Made by a program: the position numbers and the translations under genes. A stretch of DNA of 64,000 nt. It comes from Puia sp963703355 (GTDB lineage: Bacteria; Bacteroidota; Bacteroidia; Chitinophagales; Chitinophagaceae). Of the stretch, positions 49,487 to 58,628 are shown piece after piece; the stretch's first letter is position 1; every line of letters starts with the position of its first letter. The stretch spans positions 124,001-188,000 of the forward strand of contig OY969813.1 in NCBI GenBank assembly GCA_963703355.1. The letters are read 5' to 3'. The notes under the pieces were generated by a model. The model did no database searches and was not told the DNA's origin. It was given only the letters and a program-made list of their open reading frames with translations.

Positions 49487-50692
49487 ATGCTTCGATATCC
49501 GAAGACGCGCCTGAGTATCATGATGTTTTTGCAGTTTTTCATCTGGGGTGCCTGGTATGCAACCGGAGGTAATTTCATGAAGAGCCACGGCATGGGTAGC
49601 GTCATCTACCTCGCATACATGACCAGCGCCATGGGGGCCATCGTTTCCCCATTTTTTCTTGGTATGATCGCAGATCGCTTTTTCCCGGTTCAAAAGCTGC
49701 TGGGTGTGATGCATATGCTGAGTGGGATTTTTGTTTTCTGCGCACCTTTTTTTGCCGAAGGTAGTTTTGCCTCTGTGCCGCTGTTTCTTGGATTTCTGCT
49801 ATTACATATGTTGTGCTATATGCCGACGGTTAACCTGGCCGCAGCAACGGCTTTCCATATATTGGATAACAGGGAAAAACAATTTCCTCTAATCCGTTTG
49901 TTCGGAACGCTGGGATGGATTGTAGCAGGAATCATAGTAAGTAAAATATTACACGCAGACGATACTGCACTACCGATGCGAATTTCCGGGATAGGTGGGA
50001 TACTTATGGGGATTTATAGCTTTAGTCTGCCCTTCATTCCTCCGGCCGGATCACGTAAAAGCATTTCATTTCGCGATGTTTTTGGTATAGACGCGTTTGT
50101 AAAATTAAAATCCAGATCCTTTATCATTTTTATAATAAGCCTCCTTTTAATCAGCCTTCCATTTGCTGCCTATTTTTCTTATGTGCCGGTATTCCTTCAG
50201 TCAGCCCGTGTTGCCAATCCCGCATTTAAAATGACATTCGGACAAATGTCTGAAATCTTCTTTTTGCTCCTGCTCCCGTGGTTTTTTGCACGCTTTGGAC
50301 TCAAATGGGTATTGCTGACTGGTATGCTGGCCTGGGTTATTCGTTACGCTTTGTTCGCACTCGCGGCACCGGGTGCGATTGACTGGATGATTTTAACAGG
50401 AATATTATTACACGGCTGTTGTTATGATTTTGTGTATGTAGCAGGGCAAATATATATTGATAAAAAAGCGACCCCTGAAATTCGTGCCCAGGCACAGGGA
50501 CTTTTTGTTTTGGTATCTTACGGAGTGGGACAGGGTCTGGGAACCCTTGCAGCAGGAGGAATCTTCAATCGTATAATGAAAGATGGCAGTTCGCCTTATC
50601 AGTGGCAGAACTTTTGGATAATACCCCTGGCTTTTTCTGCTCTGGTGACAATTTTATTCATATTCGGTTTCAGGGAGAAGGTTGTCCGTTAA
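49487..50692 (+). CDS. Nucleoside/sugar permease of the MFS (Nuc_H_symport type)
   Basis: The 401-residue membrane protein has about 12 transmembrane helices and the Nuc_H_symport N-terminus: RLSIMMFLQFFIWGAWYATGGNFM. It also has IVSPFFLGMIADRFFPVQKLL and CYMPTVNLAAATAFHIL. In Bacteroidota this family often lies beside sugar-isomerase TIM barrels, as here (22 bp). It would import a nucleoside or sugar using protons. The stop codon overlaps that of the methyltransferase gene by 4 bp in convergent orientation. Exact substrate unknown. Confidence 0.9.
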   Translation: MLRYPKTRLSIMMFLQFFIWGAWYATGGNFMKSHGMGSVIYLAYMTSAMGAIVSPFFLGMIADRFFPVQKLLGVMHMLSGIFVFCAPFFAEGSFASVPLFLGFLLLHMLCYMPTVNLAAATAFHILDNREKQFPLIRLFGTLGWIVAGIIVSKILHADDTALPMRISGIGGILMGIYSFSLPFIPPAGSRKSISFRDVFGIDAFVKLKSRSFIIFIISLLLISLPFAAYFSYVPVFLQSARVANPAFKMTFGQMSEIFFLLLLPWFFARFGLKWVLLTGMLAWVIRYALFALAAPGAIDWMILTGILLHGCCYDFVYVAGQIYIDKKATPEIRAQAQGLFVLVSYGVGQGLGTLAAGGIFNRIMKDGSSPYQWQNFWIIPLAFSALVTILFIFGFREKVVR

Positions 50693-51444
50693 CTTTCCTT
50701 AATCGCAATGATTCTTATTCTCTTGTAGTCGGCGTTCCAGATCCCATCTCTGTAGTGCGTAGGTCTAAGTATACTTGCGGTTTCTTCAAGAATGCCATCA
50801 ATGTCATTTAAAGGGATATTGGCAAGAAAATTTACTCCAAACATCATGAACCAGTCATGCATGCCCTGATCGCCTTTTAAAGGAGTATTTCTGTCGAAAT
50901 GTTCTGCATGAATTACACGGAAATGCTGTTTTTCCAGTTCGGTGGCATATTCCGCAATAGATGGAAAATACCAGAAATCAAGATTGGATTCTTTTATGAA
51001 TCCTCTTTTTTTCAATACGTTTCTGAATACCTCCTGCATTTGTTGAATGTTACCCTTACCGCCGAATTCTAAAACGATTCTTCCATTTTCTTTCAAAAGT
51101 AAATGCATTTGCCTGATCACCATTTCTTTTTCCTTTATCCAGTGAAGTACGGCATTTGAAAATATCGCATCAAACCTTTCATCGAATTGCATAATTCTGG
51201 CATCTGCCTGTCGAAAATCAATGGCTGGAAATTTTATTTTGGCGCTCCGGATCATTTCCGTTGAATTATCAACACCGATAACTTTTGCGCCGGTTTGGAA
51301 TATTTCCTCCGTCAGATCTCCGGTACCACACCCAAGATCCAAAATGCTTTCTCCGGGTTTTGCCTGCAGGTAAGACAAAATTCCCTCACCAAATTTGGAA
51401 ACAAAATCATGTTTATTGTCATATAGTTTCGCATCCCATTCCAT
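50689..51444 (-). CDS. SAM-dependent class I methyltransferase
   Basis: The 251-residue protein starts at the Met before EWDAKLYDNKH; an upstream start at 51468 would lie inside the probable promoter. It contains the SAM motif ILDLGCGTGDLTE (34-46), the acidic residue in VIGVDNSTEMI, ADARIMQFDERFDAIFSNAVLHWI and GGRIVLEFGGKG-like elements. The pattern YDNKHDFVSKFGEGIL resembles trans-aconitate methyltransferase-like small-molecule enzymes. It is cytoplasmic. Substrate not predictable. Confidence 0.87.
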   Translation of the reverse strand: MEWDAKLYDNKHDFVSKFGEGILSYLQAKPGESILDLGCGTGDLTEEIFQTGAKVIGVDNSTEMIRSAKIKFPAIDFRQADARIMQFDERFDAIFSNAVLHWIKEKEMVIRQMHLLLKENGRIVLEFGGKGNIQQMQEVFRNVLKKRGFIKESNLDFWYFPSIAEYATELEKQHFRVIHAEHFDRNTPLKGDQGMHDWFMMFGVNFLANIPLNDIDGILEETASILRPTHYRDGIWNADYKRIRIIAIKES

Positions 51445-51465
51445 GTTTAATTTATTTAGCCTGAA

Positions 51466-51473
51466 CAAATTTA
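51466..51473 (-). promoter_or_regulatory. Putative -7 promoter element of the methyltransferase gene
   Basis: On the minus strand this reads TAAATTTG, an exact TAnnTTTG match 22 bp before the start codon used. It supports the shorter start. The -33 element is weak. Confidence 0.3.
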
Positions 51474-51491
51474 CTAATTCAAACCAACAGG

Positions 51492-52763
51492 TTATTTTAG
51501 CATGCCGTTCAATCCCTCTCTGTCAAATAGTATCCGGCCCAGTTTTAAGTCAGACCATCCATTCTTAAGTTTGTAAGTAAATGCGGGAGTATTGCCATTT
51601 ATTTCACATTCGATATAACCTGTAGTAACCTGGTTATGTTTGATTTCCTCTATTTCTTTTAACTGGTGAAGATGGGTTGAAATAATAAATAAAGAATGTT
51701 TGAATTTTATAAGTCCGCGAATAGTTACCGTACTTATTTCCAGCGCATCTTCAATATTGGTGCCCCTGAATAATTCATCAAAAACGGCAAAACACCGCTC
51801 GTCTCTGCCAGCTTCTGTAACAACATTTTTAAGCGTAATTATTTCTGACATAAAGTGACTATACCCGCTCACAATACTATCCGTCAGGTTAATGGCAACT
51901 GAAATCGTAGAAAAGAAGGGCATGATCACTTTACTCGCCGGAACTGCCAATCCCTGGTGCCCGAGGTAAACACACAAGCTGATTGATTTCAACAGTGTGG
52001 ATTTGCCGGACATATTGGGACCCGTTAACAGGATTACATTTTTCGTTGCGGATATATCGTTTTTTACCGGATTTTTTATTAATGGATGGTAAATTCCTTC
52101 CATTAGGAATGTTTCGTTTTCAAAATGTGGAAAAACAAAACCATGCCTGTTTATACCGACGCTGATTGAAAGATACGCTTCAAACGAAAACCAGGCTTTC
52201 CAAAATGAAGCAGCCTGTCCGTTCGTTACTTTTTCAGTTATGATCTTCATCAACTCAACAATATGTCCGACTTTTAATTTCTTCTTTTTAACAATCTCCT
52301 CGTAATGTTCAAGGTCGAAGTCAATAAAAAAGCGGTCGAGCTTTTCAAGCTCGGCAGCGTATACATCCGGGAAAAGACTCTTATTGATTTTGCTTATATA
52401 AGTTGAATGTATTTTGTGAAAGAGTAACACCAGCATCATCAGTTTCCCTCTTTTTTGATTTCTTTCCTTTTCCGAGAACATAAGTTTTCTCCTGAGATGT
52501 AAACCCAAAAAAGACCCCGCTGAAAAAGATTCCAGGAAATCATAGATGTCCGAGAGGTTGAATCTCGAAAATGAATATTCTTTTAAAATATTTCTGTTTG
52601 CAATAAATCCTTTCAGCACCTCCTGTCTGTATAGCATTTCAGACTTTGACCCCAGTGGCTCAACCAGCATATCCCGTAGCGACCTTCCTGAATATAAATT
52701 GTAGGTGGAGTCAAACAGAGGGATGATTTCATCTTCTATATGCAGATCACTTACGTTCGTCAT
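51492..52763 (-). CDS. MutS-related ATPase lacking the mismatch-recognition domain
   Basis: The 423-residue protein consists of a helical lever-like part (about 10-200) and a MutS-type ATPase domain with Walker A GPNMSGKST (248-256), Walker B CFAVFDELFRGTN (Asp329-Glu330) and STHLHQL. The N-terminal mismatch-recognition and connector domains are absent, and there is no Smr domain, so it is neither MutS1 nor a typical MutS2. Such short MutS-like proteins are common in Bacteroidota, but their role is unclear. It lies 47 bp upstream of the methyltransferase gene and behind the lipocalin-like gene on the same strand. Confidence 0.88.
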   Translation of the reverse strand: MTNVSDLHIEDEIIPLFDSTYNLYSGRSLRDMLVEPLGSKSEMLYRQEVLKGFIANRNILKEYSFSRFNLSDIYDFLESFSAGSFLGLHLRRKLMFSEKERNQKRGKLMMLVLLFHKIHSTYISKINKSLFPDVYAAELEKLDRFFIDFDLEHYEEIVKKKKLKVGHIVELMKIITEKVTNGQAASFWKAWFSFEAYLSISVGINRHGFVFPHFENETFLMEGIYHPLIKNPVKNDISATKNVILLTGPNMSGKSTLLKSISLCVYLGHQGLAVPASKVIMPFFSTISVAINLTDSIVSGYSHFMSEIITLKNVVTEAGRDERCFAVFDELFRGTNIEDALEISTVTIRGLIKFKHSLFIISTHLHQLKEIEEIKHNQVTTGYIECEINGNTPAFTYKLKNGWSDLKLGRILFDREGLNGMLK

Positions 52764-52778
52764 GTGTTGTATTACAGC

Positions 52779-53216
52779 TTATCGTTTGTCTCTTAGCAGG
52801 TAGTCGTCTTTTCTTCTTCTTAAAACCATTACTGTTTCAGGAGGACTGGGCCGGTCTTCCCATTCACCCGTGGCAGTGTTTAACACCTGCATTTTAAATA
52901 TCTCCAAATGAATCAGGTTCTGGTCTATTTTTTTTATTTTGAAATACATCATATCCACACTATCGGCATCCATCGGTCTCATTTTCAGAATAATTGCAGT
53001 GTCCGTTTTATCTACAGAATAATGAATCAGCTTATTTTTCTCATCCTGTGAATTCATTAGCAGTATGCTGTCCTTCATAAATGTAATCTTTGCAATACTG
53101 ATATCAGGGCCATATTGCCATACGCCGATCAGGTCCGCTGACTGAAAAGTTTGTGAAAACAGTTTTCCGGATAAAAAACACAATCCCCATAACAAATGAA
53201 AATTAACGGATCTCAT
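52779..53216 (-). CDS. Exported lipocalin-like protein (hypothetical)
   Basis: The 145-residue product has a signal peptide ending in KLFSQ and then TFQSADLIGVWQYGPDISIAKITF, the usual start of a small lipocalin-like beta-domain. Strand-like segments ALTERNATE with charged turns (HYSVDKTDTAIILKM, YFKIKKIDQNLIHLEIFKM), and the C-terminus is basic (VMVLRRRKDDYLLRDKR). No lipobox and no catalytic motif are visible. It precedes the MutS-like gene by 15 bp on the same strand. Function unknown. Confidence 0.68.
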   Translation of the reverse strand: MRSVNFHLLWGLCFLSGKLFSQTFQSADLIGVWQYGPDISIAKITFMKDSILLMNSQDEKNKLIHYSVDKTDTAIILKMRPMDADSVDMMYFKIKKIDQNLIHLEIFKMQVLNTATGEWEDRPSPPETVMVLRRRKDDYLLRDKR

Positions 53217-53287
53217 GAAATAGAAAATTATCTGCGAAGATACCTTCTAATACAAGGGCTTGTAAAATGAAAAGTTAAAAGAAGATT

Positions 53288-53782
53288 TTATTCGACGGAT
53301 TTTTTTTGCCGTCGCCGCTTGTAAGAATCAATCCATTGATCCTGGAATTCCTTGGCCAGCGTGAATAGTACGCCGGTGGACCAGGCAAAAGCCAACAGTC
53401 CGGAGATGGATATCATGCCTTCCAGTAAGCGCCATTGCAGAGGGAGGCTATATCGGCTTCCAACGGTTGTATATTCGTTCAGGGCGAAGTAGATCGACAA
53501 GCTACCATTTGTAAAACAACCTTTCCACAAAAAAAACAGTCCCCAGATCAATATTTCGAGAAGATGCGTTACAAGAATCATCCCGCTGGCAAAAATGATC
53601 GGAACTAACCCGGCAAAAATGCTTTTTCTTGCCCGAAGCAGATGCTTGACATTATAATTTGTACGGAGTACCGTAAGCATTCCAAATCCGTGAATGGCCA
53701 TAGTGATGGCTACCAGTATGCTGCCCCAAAGAATTTCTTCAATGGAAACAACGTAAACCGGCTCAGTTTGCAGAAATATCAT
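53288..53782 (-). CDS. Two-helix potassium-channel-like protein with altered selectivity filter
   Basis: The 164-residue protein has an N-terminal membrane segment (about 18-40), a second (about 60-85), a pore-like loop and a final helix (about 120-142). The order YFALNEYTTVGSRYSLPLQWRLLEG followed by GLLAFAWSTGVLF matches a known family of small two-pore-like ion channels, in which the filter is normally TTVGYGD. Here it reads TTVGSRY (105-111), so K+ selectivity is doubtful. It is a single gene. The family identity is by pattern, the conduction role is inference. Confidence 0.72.
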   Translation of the reverse strand: MIFLQTEPVYVVSIEEILWGSILVAITMAIHGFGMLTVLRTNYNVKHLLRARKSIFAGLVPIIFASGMILVTHLLEILIWGLFFLWKGCFTNGSLSIYFALNEYTTVGSRYSLPLQWRLLEGMISISGLLAFAWSTGVLFTLAKEFQDQWIDSYKRRRQKKSVE

Positions 53783-54179
53783 GAAATGGCCATGTTATCA
53801 GGGTTTAAAGAGAAGAAATATAGTAACTTTTTTTGATTTTGGGTCGTAGCCAGGGCATATATCCTTAAAATAGAATGGCTTATGTTAAATATATCACGAA
53901 TTGAATAAGCTGTGTGACTGTCATTTAAAAATAAAAAAAGGCCGCCTGTGGCGGCCTTGAGGACAAAGGTTCATGGTTAATCTATTCATTAAAGGGTACG
54001 TCAGCTAAACCATTGCAGTATTTATTCAATATATATACGCAGATTCCCGCAAATCAGATTCAGCATTTTAAAAAAAACTTATAGCAGGTTAATTGACCAG
54101 AAAATTGGGCAAATAGTTGCTTTGAGAAGATTTATCCAAAAAAACCGTTTGGTCCGTTCGGGAGAATGGAGCCGATAAA
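53783..54179. other. 397-bp spacer with a terminator and no visible gene
   Basis: The left part is the upstream region of the channel-like gene. The right part is the 3' region of the RND operon, which runs about 220 nt past the stop codon to the hairpin at 53938-53958. A short T-rich segment at about 54139-54160 follows a poor hairpin. No tRNA-like structure or supported ORF is seen. Confidence 0.6.
53938..53958 (-). terminator. Strong terminator downstream of the RND operon
   Basis: The perfect 9-bp arms AAGGCCGCC (53938-53946) and GGCGGCCTT (53950-53958) enclose a 3-nt loop. On the minus strand it is followed by seven T, so it is a classical Rho-independent terminator for transcripts coming from the right. 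Confidence 0.88.
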
Positions 54180-55322
54180 TTAAAGTGTAATTGTTTTTAC
54201 ATTTTTCACTTCCGTCCCGTTTTTGATTTCATCCGTGGGAGCAATCAGTAGCAGATCACCCTCTTTTAAATCGCCATAAATTTCGATGAAGTCATTGGCC
54301 TCTCTTCCTGTTTTTACACCAACACGTTGGGTTTGGTTATTGACAACACGGATTACGTAGACACTTTCGGTTGAGTTGATGACAGCGGACTTAGGAATTA
54401 CAAAAGTGCTGTCAGATCCGGGTAGTGGCAGGTTTACTTCGGCAACCATTCCAGGTAGTAACTTTTTATCATTATTAAACACATCCATTTCTACGCGTTG
54501 CGATCCCAATCTGCTGTCGATGGATCCGGATAATCTGTTGATGACCGCTTTAAATGGCTGGTTGGGAAGAGATTTTACAGTGAAACTCACTGCATTTTTT
54601 TGATTCAGATAGGAAGTATATGCCTCAGGAACAGACAGCACAAGCCTCAGTCTTTTCTGTTCCTGCAGATTAAATAGAGGAAGTTCAGATCCTTTTCCCG
54701 AGGGACCCACGTAAGCTCCGGGATTTACATTTCTGGCTGTGATAACACCATTAAATGGTGCCCTTATTTGCAAATAGTTTTGTGTTTCTGTAATCTCTTT
54801 ATGGGCAGACTGTGCAGCCTGCAATTGAGCATAGTCTGAATTTTTGCGGGCTACGGCTTGTTCCAGATCATTGGGGGAAATAGTGCCCGGAGTCTTGCTG
54901 GTCTCTACCAGTCGATCGTAATTAGCCTTGCTGGCCAGATATATTGCTTCACGCGATTTTATAGCCGATTCCGCACTTTCCAATTGAGAGCCCAGTTCCG
55001 GAGCTTCCATCACAGCTAATAATTCTCCTTCTTTAACCTCCGACCCAACATCCACATAGAGTTTTTTTACAAAACTGTTTACTTTGGCATACAGATCCAC
55101 CTGCTGATAGGGTATAAGTTCACCAGGAATCTGCAAAGAAGAAGATAACCTTCCTTTTTTCAAAATAAAAACATTGGTAACAGGATCTTCTGCAACAGTT
55201 GAGTCTGATTTTTTTTGTTTGGTATTCTTTTCAGAATGACAGCCACTTATCAATATCCCTATCGAAAGAATATTGAAAAGTCTTTTTCCAAATTGTGACA
55301 CAATTATTAAATGCTGATTCAT
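54180..55322 (-). CDS. RND efflux periplasmic adaptor (second system)
   Basis: This 380-residue lipoprotein (lipobox LISGC) is a membrane fusion protein: LQIPGELIPYQQVDLYAKVNSFVKKLYVDVG and EVKEGELLAVMEAPEL (lipoyl part), a helical hairpin (about 110-165), the second lipoyl half (YLQIRAPFNGVITARNVNPGAYV) and a barrel/proximal domain with LLPGMVAEVNLPL. It is the last gene of the operon TolC-pump-adaptor, 24 bp after the pump gene. It links the pump to the outer-membrane channel. Distinct in sequence from the adaptor at 12557. Confidence 0.93.
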   Translation of the reverse strand: MNQHLIIVSQFGKRLFNILSIGILISGCHSEKNTKQKKSDSTVAEDPVTNVFILKKGRLSSSLQIPGELIPYQQVDLYAKVNSFVKKLYVDVGSEVKEGELLAVMEAPELGSQLESAESAIKSREAIYLASKANYDRLVETSKTPGTISPNDLEQAVARKNSDYAQLQAAQSAHKEITETQNYLQIRAPFNGVITARNVNPGAYVGPSGKGSELPLFNLQEQKRLRLVLSVPEAYTSYLNQKNAVSFTVKSLPNQPFKAVINRLSGSIDSRLGSQRVEMDVFNNDKKLLPGMVAEVNLPLPGSDSTFVIPKSAVINSTESVYVIRVVNNQTQRVGVKTGREANDFIEIYGDLKEGDLLLIAPTDEIKNGTEVKNVKTITL

Positions 55323-55346
55323 TAGCTCGATTTAGTACTATTAAAT

Positions 55347-58300
55347 TTATTTCACCGTATGTTTTAGTTCAGGAATATAATGTACGCTGTCTTTATCTTC
55401 GGGATCAAGGGATACCGAAGATGTGGATGATTTATTCTGCACCCAGGAAAATACCAGAGGCAATATAAATAAAGCTGCAAATGTGGATGCTATCAGTCCG
55501 CCAACAACGGCCCTTCCCAAAGGAGCAGCCTGATCTCCGCCATCGCCCATACCGGATGCCATGGGCAACATGCCGACTACCATCGCCACACTCGTCATCA
55601 GAATGGGTCGCATACGAAGGGCTGCTGATTCTTTTGCGCTGTTCAACGCATTGCCAGTATGAAGGCGCAGATGTTCAGCGTTCGTAATTAATAATACGGA
55701 ATTGGCGATGGAAACACCAACTGACATGATAATTCCCATATAGGACTGCAGATTGAGTGTTGAACCCGTAAGCATCAATATCGTCAATGATCCCAGGAGT
55801 ACTGCAGGTAGTGTCGACAACACAACAAGCGACACTTTGAAGGATTGGAAATTAGCCGCCAGCATCAGGAAAATAACGACGATGGCTGTTATCAAACCCA
55901 ACTGAAGACTGGTAAGCGTATCAGTTAATACTTCGGTCATTCCCTTGGTTTCTATTTCCAGTCCACGTGGTAATTGTCCCAGTGATTCCATGGCTTCTTT
56001 CACATCTTTGGTAGCCGTACCCAGATCTTTATTGTTGATATTTGCTGTCACCGATAAAAAAGGGAGCACTCCCAAATTGTCATTTTCACCGTACGTAGTG
56101 TCTTTCCGGACGTCAGCTAAGTCTCCAATCACAGGCCGGGTTTCGTTACTTAGCACCGGAATTTCATTGATGTCATTCATGCTTGTCATTTGATTTTCGG
56201 GTATTTGTACCTGAACACCATAACTGACATTGGTTTTTGGATCTATCCATAAATTTTTCTCCGTATATCTTGAGGAAGATGTTGCGGCAACCAGCGAACG
56301 GGAGATTTCATTCAATGTAACGCCCAGTTGTGCTGCACGGGTTCTGTCGATATCAATATCAATTGTAGGGTATTTAATAGGTTGTGCCAGTTGAACATCG
56401 CGCAAATAAGAAATCTGATTCAGTTTTTCAATTACTTTATTCGCATATTCTTCATCTGTCTTTTTATTTTTCCCGGTAATTCTGACTTCTATCGGTGTAG
56501 GCGATCCCTGACTCAATACTTTGTCGGTAAGTTCGATGGGTTCAAAAGAAAGTTTTACATCGGGCATGGCCTGCCTGACTTTATTGCGAAAATTTTCTTT
56601 CAGATCGTCGAGTTTTATTTTATATGACTCTTTTAAGGCAACCTGAAGAACGGCTTCCTGCGGGCCACTCATAAACAGATAAATAGGACTGGTTGAAAAT
56701 TGTCCTGGATGCTGACCAACAAAGGCCGACGTGACGGCTATATTTTCTTTGCCAACAATGCCCTCAAGAATCTGAAGGGCTTTAATTGTTTTTTCTTCCG
56801 TTCTTTCCAGCCTGGTCCCATCGGGCGCACGTAGCCTTACCTGAAACTGGCCGCTATTCACTTTGGGCAATACGTCGCGCCCAATGGTTCTGAATAAAAT
56901 AATAACCAGTCCGCAGGTTATGATCACATAACATACAACAATGAATCGCTGAAAAGGAAAAAGACGGTCCATGAATCGCAGGAACCTGTTTCTGAATTTT
57001 TCAAATCTGGTGAGCCTTACATTTCCATCTCCTTCCAGTAATTTCTTTTTCTGATCCCAGGTGTCCTGTTCTTCATCCGGTGAAAGATGCATTGCTACAT
57101 ATTCTTCTTCATCTGTAAGTATATGGCCATCTATAGACGAAGCATGTTTATGCCCCTTCATCAGCCAGTTCGAAAGTATGGGAACGAACGTCTGTGCCAG
57201 GAAATAAGATGTAATCATGGAGAATGCGATCGCCATGGCAAGCGGTAGAAATAAAGAACCGGGAATGCCCGACATGGTAAAAGCAGGTGCGAATACGGCG
57301 AGTATGCAAAGCAGGATCAGCAATTTCGGGAAGGCAATTTCTTTACACGCGTCCCAGATAGCAAGGGCTTTTGGTTTGCCCAATGCAAGATGCTGGTGTA
57401 TGTTTTCAATGGTCACCGTCGATTCATCTACAAGAATACCAATGGCAAGAGCCAGTCCGCTCAGCGTCATGATATTGATTGTTTGTCCACACAGATAAAG
57501 AAACAATACTCCGGATATGATAGAAGTGGGAATTGTTAGCACTACAATAAGAGCTCCACGTGCATCACCCAAAAACAATAATACCATGAGTCCGGTAAGT
57601 AGCGCGCCGATAGCGCCCTCACTGATCAGACTTTTCACGGCATTGATTACATATACGGACTGATCAAATTCATAGGATAGTTGAACATCTTCAGGTAATT
57701 GGCTTTGAAAACGCGGTATCGCTTTCTTCAAATTCTGTACAACTTCCCAGGTAGATGCGTCAGCAGATTTGGTAACAGGAAGATAGATGGACCGCTTGCC
57801 GTTTACCAGCGCATAACCCGTGGTGATATCAGCGCCGTCTTCCACAACAGCGATATCCTTCATGTAAATATTTTCTACACCTCCTTTGAAGATGGGTATA
57901 TTCTCAAAGTCCTTTATATTTTTAATGGTGGTATTGGCAGGTGTGAAATAATTGTAATTGCCAATTCTTACGTTTCCAGACGGTGTCGCCTGATTGTTGT
58001 CTCTTAATGCTGCTACCACCTGATCCGGTGTCAGGTGATGAATTCTAAGTAATTCAGGATTGACTTTTATGACGACCGTTCTCACGTTGCCTCCGAAAGG
58101 TGCAGGAGATACCAGACCTGGAATGGATGTAAATGACGATCGCACATAAACATTCGCGAGATCCATGAGTTCATTGTTCGATCGCGTTTTACTGCTCAGC
58201 ACCAATTGTCCAACGGGGAGGGTAGAAGCATCAAAACGTATTATAAAAGGTGGCTGTGCACCCGGCGGAAAAGAAGCCTGCGCGCGATTTACAAAAGTGG

Positions 58301-58625
58301 CAACTTCAGCTGCTGCCTGTGCCATGTTCGTCCCGGGATAAAAAGTAAGTTTGATAAGTGTAAGTCCCAGTATGTTTCTTGTTTCAATAGTTTTTACGCC
58401 GGACACATATAATAAGAGGCTCACATAAGTCTTTCCGAAGAACGCTTCCATCTGTGTAGGCGTAAATCCGCCATAAGGATTGGAAATAAAAATAACGGGG
58501 AGATTCAGTTCGGGAAAAATGTCAATCTTGATATTGCGCACTGCATTTACCCCGAAAAAAAATAGACCCACTACGATTACCAGTATGGATATCGGTCTTC
58601 TAAGCGCACTTCTGATTAATCCCAT
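55347..58625 (-). CDS. RND efflux pump, inner-membrane subunit (second system)
   Basis: The 1092-residue protein has the RND layout: N-terminal LIRSALRRPISILVIVVGLFFFG, two large periplasmic loops, 12 helices, and in helix 4 LAIGILVDESTVTIEN with Asp400-Glu401 in the relay position. A large insert between the halves (about 490-560, EEYVAMHLSPDEEQDTWDQ) is cytoplasmic and charged. MRPILMTSVAMVVGMLPMASG is in the last helices. It differs from the HAE1-type pump at 13743; substrate unknown. The TolC gene ends 3 bp before its start. Confidence 0.93.
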   Translation of the reverse strand: MGLIRSALRRPISILVIVVGLFFFGVNAVRNIKIDIFPELNLPVIFISNPYGGFTPTQMEAFFGKTYVSLLLYVSGVKTIETRNILGLTLIKLTFYPGTNMAQAAAEVATFVNRAQASFPPGAQPPFIIRFDASTLPVGQLVLSSKTRSNNELMDLANVYVRSSFTSIPGLVSPAPFGGNVRTVVIKVNPELLRIHHLTPDQVVAALRDNNQATPSGNVRIGNYNYFTPANTTIKNIKDFENIPIFKGGVENIYMKDIAVVEDGADITTGYALVNGKRSIYLPVTKSADASTWEVVQNLKKAIPRFQSQLPEDVQLSYEFDQSVYVINAVKSLISEGAIGALLTGLMVLLFLGDARGALIVVLTIPTSIISGVLFLYLCGQTINIMTLSGLALAIGILVDESTVTIENIHQHLALGKPKALAIWDACKEIAFPKLLILLCILAVFAPAFTMSGIPGSLFLPLAMAIAFSMITSYFLAQTFVPILSNWLMKGHKHASSIDGHILTDEEEYVAMHLSPDEEQDTWDQKKKLLEGDGNVRLTRFEKFRNRFLRFMDRLFPFQRFIVVCYVIITCGLVIILFRTIGRDVLPKVNSGQFQVRLRAPDGTRLERTEEKTIKALQILEGIVGKENIAVTSAFVGQHPGQFSTSPIYLFMSGPQEAVLQVALKESYKIKLDDLKENFRNKVRQAMPDVKLSFEPIELTDKVLSQGSPTPIEVRITGKNKKTDEEYANKVIEKLNQISYLRDVQLAQPIKYPTIDIDIDRTRAAQLGVTLNEISRSLVAATSSSRYTEKNLWIDPKTNVSYGVQVQIPENQMTSMNDINEIPVLSNETRPVIGDLADVRKDTTYGENDNLGVLPFLSVTANINNKDLGTATKDVKEAMESLGQLPRGLEIETKGMTEVLTDTLTSLQLGLITAIVVIFLMLAANFQSFKVSLVVLSTLPAVLLGSLTILMLTGSTLNLQSYMGIIMSVGVSIANSVLLITNAEHLRLHTGNALNSAKESAALRMRPILMTSVAMVVGMLPMASGMGDGGDQAAPLGRAVVGGLIASTFAALFILPLVFSWVQNKSSTSSVSLDPEDKDSVHYIPELKHTVK

Positions 58626-58628
58626 GTT

